From Paragyromitra xinjiangensis (taxonomy: Eukaryota > Ascomycota > Pezizomycetes > Pezizales > Discinaceae): a stretch of 64,000 bases of DNA. Location: NCBI GenBank assembly GCA_038503065.1, contig JBCAMK010000005.1, positions 930,001 to 994,000 of the forward strand, read 5' to 3'. Position numbers and translations under genes: made by a program. How positions within the stretch are numbered: the stretch's first letter is position 1; every line of letters begins with the position of its first letter. Under the pieces are notes generated by a model. It did not search any database. It was not told the DNA's origin and saw only the letters and a program-made list of their open reading frames with translations. This document shows, in pieces, positions 11,215 to 22,423 of this stretch.

Positions 11215-12059
11215 TTCAATCCAATCTAAAGGATGAAGTGTGTGTAGTGGAGTTGGAATTTAGAGTTTTTTTTGATTTGTGGGAGGGAAATGAGGTAGTT
11301 GGATGAGGGATGAGAAGAAATAATTGCAGTACTTATAATAATACTGCAGACTCCAGATATGGGTCTCGACTTGTCTTAAAATTTGTGGCCGTTTTAGAGT
11401 CAGCCATAGCGGATACCGGGGATACCTTGATGTCAGCTGTCATTAACAGCCAAACTTTAAAGTATTTTATCTTCGGTACCTTGTAAGTTTCTGGGAAGCC
11501 TACAAATGATTACCAAGAGGATTCTCGAGTAGATGCATACTAACTGGTGCGGGAATTTAGTTCGCGGCATTTGGGCACACAGGGCGGAAGCAATAGCTAA
11601 ATCGACAGCACAAGAAAGGTATAATTATTCTCATCACTATTTAGTTGGCCATCCTAAGTTATCATATTCCCTGTTAATATCTCCCCATTCCTTAGATCAT
11701 GGCACAGTTCATCGAGACTTTTGGGATTACCATCTTGGGTGGAGTGTGTGGAACAAACATCTCTTTTATTGAAACAAATACCTGCGGCGAGCCATATGCA
11801 TGGTACTTACTTGAGGCTATTTCTAAGCCCTATCAGTTCAATTGACAGCGAGTGACAGTTCATATCACACTTCCAACTAAGGAAGTACACGCGAAGGGCA
11901 CTTATTTATAAATTTTTACTTTCAACAATTTCCCTTCCACGAAAATATTTTTATTCGACGCTACTATCTTTCACTCCCTCCAGCTATCAAGAACCATCAA
12001 CTGCATACCTACTAGTTTTGACTTCTCAGCTGTTCGCTCACAAAAGCTAATGCCCCTGA
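11215..12059. other. Gene-free spacer
   Basis: Upstream region of the secreted-protein gene, then AT-rich sequence. Short open frames only (for example 11533-11772, +), with no domain or splice support. Confidence 0.5.
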
Positions 12060-12975
12060 GCCGTGCTCTACCCACGCACGCAAGTTCCACTCTCCATATG
12101 CTGCGTCAATCTACTTAGCGTTGAGAAACGTTTCGTCTCTTTTCCATGGGTTGATGTTGGATTATCGGAGAGAAACTGGATGGAGCAGAAATAAATTTTT
12201 GGTGAGTGAGCTGCTGAGGATAACATGTGAGCCTATAGATATTCTGTAGTTTTGAATTCCCGCCGACCATTAGGAGGACACAGTGGGCAGCATTTTTTAT
12301 AGATGGAAAATAAAATAAGAGCGAAATCATTTACCGCCTTAGGGGGCGAATACTCTTTGGTTCTCGCCTCTGGATTGTCGGATGTGTAAGTGTTGTCCGG
12401 ATCATTCTCTAATATAATTTGGTCAAATATCTTCGTAATCCCACAAGGACAACCTCCACTCCCAAGATAATGAAAATGCGACGATATTGACATAAAACCC
12501 TTTCCGCAACCACTACCGGAGCATTTAAACTCCTTAACCAATGGATTATGGATAACCGAGGCAAGGTGTTTCGTGAGCACATCCTGGTCGCCGAATTCTT
12601 CATCGCACTTTTTACAGTAGAAATCGGACCGTGTCGCCCCCCAAGAGTGTGTACGTTATCTCTGAGATGCTGCCCAAAAACACTTTCGGTGGCAGAGTTT
12701 CTGTCGCACTTACAGTAACACCACTGGATGATGCTATGAATGGGCGATTTTTGGTGCTGGTTTAAGGAATTCCGGCTTATAAAAGATTTTCCACAGCAAT
12801 TGGATCCTAAGTTGCGGTGAGCTCGAAAAATAAGATGCTGCCTTAAAGCCCTCTAGTCCACAAGCTTTCGATCACAACAAAGGTGGGTATCTCGTATGCT
12901 TGCAAAATGTTGCTCTATTTCTAATAAGCGGAGGCAGAGATTGCAGGGGGCACAGTATGCCACCTTATGTGTACG
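12060..12975 (-). pseudogene. Decayed C2H2 zinc-finger gene, paralogue of the gene at 50736-51767
   Basis: Read on the minus strand in shifting frames, this follows the intact zinc-finger protein at 50.7-51.8 kb domain by domain. Near 12970-12900 is a finger-like CAPCNLCLRLLEIEQHF. Near 12850 is RALRQHL, preceded by an in-frame stop. At 12800-12700 are CCGKSFISRNSLNQH and CDRNSATESVFGQHL. After a frameshift near 12600 comes LTKHLASVIHNPL, then the GSGCGKGF block and DQIILENDP. The intact copy has LRKHLASVIHHPL, GSCNKRF and DQMILERDT at the same places. The C-terminal DNA also matches (CCACTCTCCA...TGCTGCG near 12085-12108 against 50825-50850). The linker and finger that follow the fifth finger in the intact copy are missing or diverged. 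Multiple stops and frameshifts make it non-functional. Confidence 0.8.
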
Positions 12976-14072
12976 TATGATACTGGTATCAATGCGCGAG
13001 AATCTTATTCGTGATGCATTAAACAATGGTGTAAGCCCTCTCAGCACTTCAGTGGTCAATTGATCCCTTCTCACCTAAACAGAAAGTGTAACAATGCGAA
13101 GAGGCGAAGGAGTTCTTTTATTAGCTACTACATGTACTGATGCACAGAAACTTGGTTCCCAGGAGTAGGCTCTAGTTTACTCTTGGGATTTCAATCAATA
13201 AAAAGTATGAATGGAGGGACAAACATGTATGATACATATGTGTAGCTGAAAGCCTATAGCTAGAAACTACTCTACCATTCTATCACGTAAAAAAAAATTC
13301 AGTTTTAGAGTTTAGCTCTTGATACAACCACGACTTTTTTTGTCGCTGCATCCCGTTTCCCCTGCTGCATGCGATTAAGTACAAACCTGTAGTTCGGTTT
13401 ATCGCAGCGTCAGAAAAATTCTACGAGCGAAATCTATCACCCAGCTACACAGTATACACCACATCAAATCTAACAAGAAGGAACTTCTATAGCGATAAAA
13501 AGTATGGGCACCGCATTCGGGGCGGAAGGTTTAGATATGTGAATCCTACCTATTTGGTCATCCACTATCACTCGCCCTATTACTTCACTAGAAATCACTC
13601 ATCTCCACATACCAAGTAAGGACTTGGATTCTATGGCTCATCAGGCAGCCTCCCGGCTAGAGGAAAGTCTGTGGTGGTGAGGTTCATCCGCATCAGGGAT
13701 GATTCAGGGTATCTCAAATGACATGTCATCTCACCGGAACATTGGTTTGAAGTTTAATATAACAGCATGCAACCACCCTTGCTTATCAGTTTCCAGAAAA
13801 TGTAATCTTCCGGACGGGATATTACAAAGTATAGTAAACAAGAAAAGCTACATGCATCTTAGAATTTTTTTTTCTGTGGGCTTTTAGCCCCATATAATTA
13901 AAAACATAAACAAACAAGTCCAAAGTAATCTAAGAATGCTAACGAAAAGAAAAAAAGAAAAAAACACCATCCAATGCTTTGTATCCCTAGACACATAGTT
14001 TACCATCGTTTCTTCGTTTCTCTAGCACAACCTAGACACTAATGATACATCACACATACCTAGATATCATAT
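12976..14072. other. Gene-free spacer
   Basis: AT-rich sequence with A and T runs near 13290 and 13950 and no supported open frame. The end near 14000 would hold the 3' end of the adaptor-binding gene. Confidence 0.5.
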
Positions 14073-17000
14073 CTACGAGAGCATATAACTTAGGTCTGGC
14101 AGCCCCTCAACAATACTGTTCACAACCTTATCTTCTTCCAGTTCTTTTGCATTCAAACGCCGACCCGTAACAGCAGGTGCCGGTGCATCCCATAAGTCGT
14201 GGCTGGGTTGATTGGAAGAAGTTGAAGCTGACACGTTCATGGGGGTTTTATTGGAAGACGCCGGTCCATCGAAGAATGATAGGTCCCACGTGTCAGTACC
14301 CCCACCGTTAGTCGGTTTTGAAGTGCTAGCTGGAATTGACATTTTTGTCTCGAAGTTGCCGAAATCGTACATTGACATCGTGGATGTGGCAGTTTGCGGT
14401 TGCGATTGCGGCTGCGGCTGCGGCTGCGTGAATTGCGGGGGAGCAGGTGACATAGTACGAGGGGTGGTGGACGAGGTAGGTTGCATGACAAACCCGAAGG
14501 AACTACTTCCATTCGGAATTTGGGGGGATTGGACCATCTCTCCCCAGTCATCATCGTCATCCTCAGCAACCACTGGAGCGGGCAAAATTGGGGGAGGGGC
14601 AGATCTGATATTGGGTTTGGTCGCGGTGCCATTCGAAATAGAAAGCGCCGGTAGATTTAAATTGCTCACTGCTTTCGACTGCGGCTTTTGAAAGGTATCA
14701 AAGGAACCCCAGTTATCTATCTTTTGGTTTAGCCCAGCAGGTTTAGCGTTTAATTCCCTAGGGGGTTGCATAGTTGTAATTTTAAGCGATTGGCTTGGTA
14801 CTGAGGGTTTAGACGTTAATGTGGATTCGAAGGCTTCGAATGAGCCCCAATTGTCTGCATTCTGAACTTTCTGGCTAGAAGCTTCGACTGAGATGGATTT
14901 CGGCTCCTTTGCAACATTGGTAGCCGGTAGAACTGATACGGGGGAGTTAGATGCCAAGGAACTCTCGAAGGCATCAAATGAACCCCAATCCTCTGTCTTT
15001 TGGACGCTCGAACTGGCACTGATAGTAAGTTTGGCGTATGAGTCTCCAGGGATATTGGCAGATGATATGTTCAACGGCTTGTCTGATATTGAGGCTTTAA
15101 TCGTCAACGGGCCTCCAAAGATTTCCAAAGAACCCAAGTCGTCAATTCCCCTTTTCGAATCAGGCCGCTTCTCTAGTTTCGTAGGCACATGTGCAGATGA
15201 CCTCTTTGATGATCCATCAAGACTTGCAGCCTTTGGCGTAGCTACAGGTTCTTCGAAAGCACTCCACTCATCCTCTTTCGATCCTATCAACTTTTCTTCA
15301 ACCCCAGAGGCTTTGACAGGGGGCTCGGAAATTTGATTTTGCGCTGGTATCTCATTAAGATGCTTCGTATCGACAGCTTTCGTCGTGTCTTCAAACCCAC
15401 CCCAATCATCAAAATCGCCATTGGCCTCCTTAGCAGATGGCAACTTAACTGTCGTCGCCATGTTCTCGAAGGCACCCCATTCGTCAAAGCTCGAGTTCGG
15501 GGCTGAAGCAGTCACAACATCAGGTGCGGTTATAGGAGCTGTTGATCTGGAAGCCGTCGGACTTGAAGAGAAAGGGCTGTCTACCCGGGTTGGTGGAATG
15601 GTGGTTTTAGTTACTTCTGCAGATCGTCGGATACCCTGATGTGACGGGCTCGACGGTTGTGTCAGTGCCAAGCTATACGAAGTCTTTCTTGAGTGGTTAC
15701 TGCTAATAGGCGAATGAGGTTTTGTAGATTTGCTGGGAGTAACTGGTTGGGACGACATCCTTGATGGTCCTGGAGTACCATAGAAGCTACCCCTGGATGG
15801 AGTGGAAGGCGGCTTATCCTCACCCCTGGTTGATACCGCACTTGAACTAGGATGCGATTCCGCTGCTGGCTGAGCATCATCCATGCTGCTCCATCCAAAA
15901 CTCGCGGTCTGGGGCGAAGAAGCAACATCTTTTTCCACTTGGCGCGTCGTTGTAGTTGATATACCAAAGGGAGGTTTCGTAGCCCCTTGCACTAAACTAA
16001 GAGCACCAATATTGCTCCGATCTGAAGAGTTGGTTTTTGTTAAGCTCGGCTGAGCAGGAGTTGCTTTCTTTTCAATTGATTCGACACCCTCACCCCAGCC
16101 GAACATCGCTCCTAATCTCCGAGAACCCCCTAATGCGACACCGGTACCAGAACTGCGGTCTTCCGCCATCCACCGACCAACGATCTTGTTGACGTCTTCT
16201 TGGACCCTAGAGCCGTGCCAAGTTACACGAACATAGTCGTCGTCACCGCTTTTGTCTTTGCGTATGGTTCCGCTTTGGGAAAGGCGATACCACGCCTTTC
16301 GTCTATAAAATTGAAACAAGTTAGATACGAAATAAACACATCGCCCCTTAGGAGGGTAAAACTTACGACTCTGTGGTGTGTATAAGTTCTTCAATTGGAG
16401 GAGATTTTGGGTAAGTTGTAAAAATCGGGTAAAGTTTGTTGACGAGAGAAGTCTGGATGTCAAATGTGATATCAGGTCTTAATCCTGGTGTTGGAGGTAA
16501 GGGGGGTAGTTCATCGAAAGATGCAGGGGCATCTTGTGTAAAGTTTTCCTCTGCATCTTCAAAATTCTCTTCGTCTGCAAAATCGCCAAAGTCATCATCA
16601 TCTTCCTCATCTTCGTTTTTGGATTCTTCTTCATTGGCGCCCTTCTCTTCGATCTTATCCCCAACTCCTGCCTTTTCTTTGGGTATGCTCTCTTGCACTG
16701 GGGTTTGATCATCATTGGATCTTGACTCGGAGATTGTTGGGATATCTTCAATTGAAACCTTTGCCGGGTCAATTGGTTCTTCGTTTGAATCCGTTTCATT
16801 CTTGTGCTTAGCTGGCTCTCGATCCAAGATTGTAGTAACGACAGATTGATATTCTTTGCTGTTCTCAGTAAGAACTGTTGTATCGTCTTTAACACCTTCT
16901 ACCAAAGCATCAAATTCAGGAAGTGGTATGTTCTCGGGAGCAATTTCTGGTGATAAATCTGTCCTCTCCACAGGAAAATCTTCTGTCCGTTCCGACTTTG

Positions 17001-17499
17001 TATCTCCCCAATCCGAGCCAGCAGCCCAAACATCTGCTTCATCCGTAGCTATGGGAAGATTTGATGATGTACCGTGAATTCTACCCCCAAACCACTCCCC
17101 TGTCTTTCCCGTCCCTATCTGCGGAACAGTTATTCCAATGGCATTAGCCAACTTCCCCCCCTCATCCTTCGCTTTCTCCACAATAAACGATGGCACCTCC
17201 ACTAATATCGGTTCATTCCACGCCGGGAGTGCCGGGCCCCCTCTGACTGCCGGTATCTCGCCGACCCCAATACCAGGGGATGAACTAGCCCATGCCGAAA
17301 CATCCCCGAACCCGTGTTCCCCGCCCCCCCACGGATCACTCGTATGCACCGCTACGTTGCTGTTCGGTATCCGGGGTTCCGGCTCGTTTCCTCCTGACCT
17401 TGCTGCATCCTCTGCATCATGAGCATCGAGATTTTTGATGACCTCCGTCGAGCTTCGATCGTCTGCATCTGCCCACGGAGAAGCCCAGTCGTCGTCCAT
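14073..17499 (-). CDS. LAA2-like clathrin-adaptor accessory protein with tandem WGxF motifs
   Basis: Two exons, 17499-16367 and 16302-14073, joined by a 64-nt GT-AG intron, give 1,120 residues. The protein is long, acidic and mostly disordered. Near residue 303 is the acidic cluster DDDDFGDFADEENFED. Just after the intron is a compact conserved-looking block (RKAWYRLSQSGTIRK, VRVTWHGSRV, VGRWMAED). The C-terminal half carries repeated acidic-aromatic motifs: DEWGAFE, DDWGGFED, DEWSAFEE, EDWGSFDAF, DNWGSFEAF, DNWGSFDTF, DDDWGEM and YDFGNFE, at about residues 650 to 1022. FGDF fits the known gamma-ear/GGA-ear binding consensus (aromatic-G-[PDE]-hydrophobic) and WGxF is a close variant. This architecture resembles yeast LAA2 (YBL010C), which helps recruit LAA1 and AP-1 to trans-Golgi and endosome membranes. 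The family assignment is by motif, not alignment. Fungal relatives have at times carried an enzyme name, which nothing here supports. Confidence 0.7.
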
Positions 17500-19852
17500 A
17501 GCGGCGGGGAAGACGATGGCGGGTAGAGCATTATTCTTCCCGATAAACTATTGGAGAGCTTTGGGTGACATGGTTTGCTTTTTTTAGTCTTTTTAATTGG
17601 TTTGGAATGGAATGGGGGACTTTTGTGAAACGTGGGGAGTATGAATAGGCTTCGGGAGCCCGGGACTGGGGTTTATCGCGCTAGGAGCTTCCTCGGCTTG
17701 GCTGTATGGGGGATTGCGGCTCTAGATAGGGACTGTGGGGGATACGTGCTCGAGGTAGGTACCCTGTTTAGGGCAGGTAACATAAACAACGAATCGCGAT
17801 CTGAGGGAAACTCTACATCGGAGATCTAGAGGAGGGAAAAGCAAAGTAGAACACACAACAAGTCTGGACTAGAATACCTACCTACCCTCAGCCCTGAGTA
17901 ACCTCGAGGGGATATTACCTGCGCCTCACCCAAGCTGCGAAACGAAGAGCTCACTCAGGACGGTCAGAAGACCACACGAAGCTCAGTCTATTAATTTATT
18001 CCTGCGTTCTAGATGGCCAATTCTAAGCTTTCAAGGGACAGTCTCATCTGAATACGGTTATCTATCGTCACCTTTGAAGCACATATACGAGCGTTTCTCT
18101 GAAGGAGATTGGTGGATAAAACACCCCGAGACTTCAGGCCACCAATAAAGCCAGCTGAAACTCCACGATTATTTGTCTTTTTACATAACGCACCGGCTAA
18201 TCCACGGATTGGCAGAGCAGTAGCTCCATCAGCATCCGCAGACGACGTGTCGTTTGAATCTTTCAGCAATGAGAAAATAGTGGTCTGTGATGTGAAACAG
18301 CTGCTCGAGCTTCACGTACATACTGTTGCGGGACTCTTGATTCCCCGGGTTGAAAAGGCTATATCCTTGTCCTAGAAAAATTACGAAGCACACGGTCCAC
18401 AATTCTTTCTAGGGACATCCCTGGGAGAAATTTGACGTTCGAGGTCTGTTGGTGTTTTACGAGTAAATACGTGTGCTCAGGTTAAAAAACGGAGAATCCA
18501 AGGCTAGTGGCAGTATTGGTTTACGACTGAGAAAAAGATATGCGGGCTTGAGGAAATTTTCGGGGCCTTGCCAGGTGAAAGAGGTTTGTATTTTGCTGAA
18601 ACAACTATATTTGCACTGGTCAGGAGTAAGTAAAGGCTGCGTTAGTGGTATGTGTAATGCTCGATCTAATTGAAAAATATGGCATAGGATTTCCCGCCTT
18701 AATTGCAGTGGGGGTCTCCCAGCCGCTGCAAACGCTACTTACAAGGCCACCATTAGAGTCCAATAACATGATTATTTGTGTGGATAGGTACAGCGCTTGA
18801 GTCTACTCATTCATGATAGGACAATAAAACTTTTCAAAACCCTTGATAGAAGCGCTTCATATCTCAGTTTCATTCTAGTCGTAATGTGCCTGAAAACGCC
18901 AACGAATCAGACGGAACGCTCTTGTGGATTAGGTAGTAGAAACGTTTACAGCGATGGCCAATACCGAGCGTTATTGAGCTAATTGACACCAATAAGTGAA
19001 CGTGCCTGTCAGACTAGACGGGGGCCTTGGACACAAGCATTAGAGTGCCTAGATGTCATAGATAACAGGCTGCGTCGGGATTGCTCCTGTCAACCAAATT
19101 CTGCAAGATCAAAGTACTCTAATTGAAAGCAGACATGTCATAAAACCGGTTCATTTCAATTGCAGCAAATTAACAAGTCATCTGACAATAACAAGTTTTT
19201 TTTTCTCCGAACTAGGTAGCACAGATATCAGTAGATACTTAGTAGACGGATCGAGTCGTTTATTAACACATGACAGAAAAGTGTAAGGTTTACTATTGTG
19301 CGCAATAACCTCATCGGTGGTGTCTAGATATCATACCAAAACCATCTCCAACCACCAGTGATTTCGAAACGCTTATCGGTACTCGCCTAGCTGGGCCATT
19401 ACGACGCCTTGATGCGGGATGCCCTACCACGAGCACATAGCAATGATATGTAGGGCTGGCTAGCTTCAATTTCGTGTCGAGACTTGAGAGACCAGAAAAA
19501 AAACCACGTCGTCAGCATAGAGTAGGTAGAGTACATGTCGAGTGCTCGCACATGTACCTAGACGTACCTCCCCCTTCCGTACGGGTTCCTGGACCAGCAG
19601 AGTAAACCCGGATTTTGCTGTCAAGTACTTTCAGGGTACCGACAGCTACATCCGGCGTCATTACTCCATCCATCCCGGTTGGTTGAGAGAAACCCGCTCC
19701 ACTCCCCCGCCCTTCTGCGGTTGTCTGCCACGTATGAAGGTCCCAACCGTTTTTTTCTCTCTATCCAAACACCAATGCTCTTTTTTTATAGGTGGCGGGG
19801 CTGTTTTATGTATGTATGATCCTCTGCAACCAGATCACGTACATGCATAGGC

Positions 19853-19872
19853 AGGGAGGGAGGGAGGGAGCA
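19853..19872 (+). repeat. (GGGA)n microsatellite
   Basis: About five tandem GGGA units in the middle of the gene desert. Simple repeat with no associated feature. Confidence 0.8.
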
Positions 19873-22363
19873 GTACCACTACTGCGGTGCACAAAAGTAA
19901 AGATACGTCCGTGCAAGGCTGGACATGTTTAGAAAACGGTACAGTCATCTGGTAGCGTACATTTAGCTAGCGATGGAAACGCCTTGCGAGATGTACCGTA
20001 GATGCGGGAGCGTCAGTGGTGCGTGCAGCTGGCATTATACATATATATGGCTACAACATATGTAGTAAGCCCAAGTACCGTGCACCAAAGTACCACAAAC
20101 GTTTCACATGCTCTTTACCCATCGAAACACATAGCTAAAACATCACCCAACAAGCAGCCAATCACCCCACGATGCAATACGTAAAGAAGATCACCACATG
20201 TTTTAGTAAGTATCCGACTACCGGGATGTTCTCAATTCCAAGGCCAGAATCTGACGGGAAGCTCGAAGGCGCAAGAAAAAAAATGGTCAATAGCAATCTC
20301 GTGAGGTCATGATATCCCGTAGGCCCCGCGAAAAAATAAATAAATAAAAAGCTTTTCAATAGGACTGGAGAAAAGAAAAGAAAATAAACAAAAAATAAAT
20401 AAAAGATAACAGGTCCGAAATGCAAAATAACGGGTTCCACACAAAACAAATATACATCTGCTATTCTTACCTCGGACCACTGATGGTGAAGTATGTCATG
20501 GCGTGTTATATTCCCCGCCTCGCGAAATAGATACAACGTCGGCGTTGTTGTTGTTTCCCCTCATTCACAATCCACTGTCCGACATAAAACCCCTCAATCC
20601 TTCGTCGTGATTGGATATCCCCATATCTTTCTAAGAAAGTGACGAACTGGAAACTCACTCGGAAAGCCGCTGACCACGGGGCAAGGCGCGTAGATAGTGA
20701 ACGAACGCGAGGATAGTGATCTCATCGAAAGCGGGGGCGCTTCAGTTGAGTATTGTTTCCTCATCACAACCCCCCAAATAATCCAGCAGGCTCTAAGATG
20801 TTCCACATAAATTCCGATTTGAGTTTTCTCTCCACCTGTTAGGGTAATACTGCATGAAGCAGGAGAGGAATAGATAGGGGAATAAACAGCAAAACAAGCA
20901 CCAATTTCCTTTCGATAAACAGGAAAAAACCCGGCTGTTCGAAACTCGATTAATTGGGAGTATTGTTTTCGGACCAAGCTGCAGGAAGGATGCTCTGTAA
21001 TGGGGGTTGGGGACCCTTTTTTTGTGCAATCTAGAGCGTCGCGGCTGAGTTCAACTCGACCGCCCCCCTTGCGTGGATGGTGCAGCAAAGTAACCTGCCT
21101 ACTCAATTCCTGCCTACTCCCAATCGAAGCACACGCATCCTTGTGGCAGTTTTAGGCATAGGGCCATGCACTAGAAGATCGAGACCTCTTACAGCACTTC
21201 CTTGCCTAAGGTATTGAACAAGTCTTTCTGATACTCGGGCACCGATAGGATTCGTGAAAAGTGAAGTTGACCCTAATTGAACCGTCACAATAGCTCTTGT
21301 ACAAGAGGTAGAGCAAACGTTTACAATGCTTTGAAAGACAAGGAATAAATTTAATATACTTGAGCGGGCTAGGAGAACCTGATAATGCAAGTCCAAGGGT
21401 TTGTAGTCGACCAACCAGGTCGCGGATATGCCAAATTAGCACAAGTCGGAGCGATCTGACCAGTCAGAAACCGATTCTTCTTTTTTTACAAATTGCACGT
21501 GACTTATCTCAATATTAGCAACATGAGTACTTCGCGAGGATTTTTTTACCTTAAACCCTCAGCGCAAGGCTTTCCTGGCGGCAAAATCTTTACTGGGAAT
21601 GAAAAGCTGTCGTATTAGAGCCAGCAGCTCAAAACTACGACGCGCGGTTCAGCTAGATAAGCGCCAACATGTTTCGTTCAGCGCCGCTCACAACGTGGTG
21701 TGCGGTAAGGGCCATACATTGCGCTTCGGAACAGCGCACCTGATGCAGTGCAATTGGTACATGTATTAAGAGGGCTTTGGTGCCGCAAAGTCTTAGTATC
21801 AACGAATTGACCTAGAATAGACTCGGCTGGTTAGGATTACCTTACTAGGTAAGTAGGGTAAGTGACTGATTAGGACAATAATCTCTGATATTTCACAGCT
21901 GGCGCTTCCCAGTTTGGGCTAATTCGTTACTACTGAGACCATATGCTAGGTGAGATACAAGATTCTCGTGGGTACGAAAAACGAAGTTGTAGAAAGTATA
22001 TGGGTAGAACGAATAACCTTCTTACCTACCCTTATATCAGCTCTGTTTTGAGCAATTACGAGAACTTAAGCTTACCAACGCCTTGTACCTATCGTCGACG
22101 ACGAGACCCAAAATCAATAGCCGCTCAGAGTTAAGTCCCAGAGTGTGCAGCGTTTCTTAGACAATACTCGACCCCTCTGTCCGAGTCTACGCTGCTTGGT
22201 CGTCACAACATGCGGAAAACGCGAAACTTGATATCCAGGGCTACTATTGGTTCTTTAGAGTTTGCAAAGTAGACTCTAGCAGTAGGATTGGCCGCAAGAC
22301 CCACTCGCAGACCCAAGTCTCTCGGGTACGCTTTGTTGCTTAGGGTGAGTCTCCAGAGCCCAT

Positions 22364-22423
22364 CTAACCCTAACCCTTAACAGCATATCCTTATCGGGCA
22401 TCTTTAATTTGGGTTAGGGTTAG
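22364..22423. repeat. Inverted pair of interstitial telomere-type repeats
   Basis: CTAACCCTAACCC at 22364-22376 and its perfect 13-base reverse complement GGGTTAGGGTTAG at 22411-22423, 34 bases apart. Both arms consist of TTAGGG telomere units, the telomere repeat of filamentous ascomycetes, and together they could form a hairpin. Confidence 0.8.

Noticed and set aside
14212..14691. 159-codon + strand frame with (CG)n-like CGCDCGCGCG text
   Set aside because: Antisense of the Gln/Pro-rich region of the adaptor-binding gene; low complexity.
20594..21106. 170-codon minus-strand frame
   Set aside because: No motif and random-looking composition in a gene desert.
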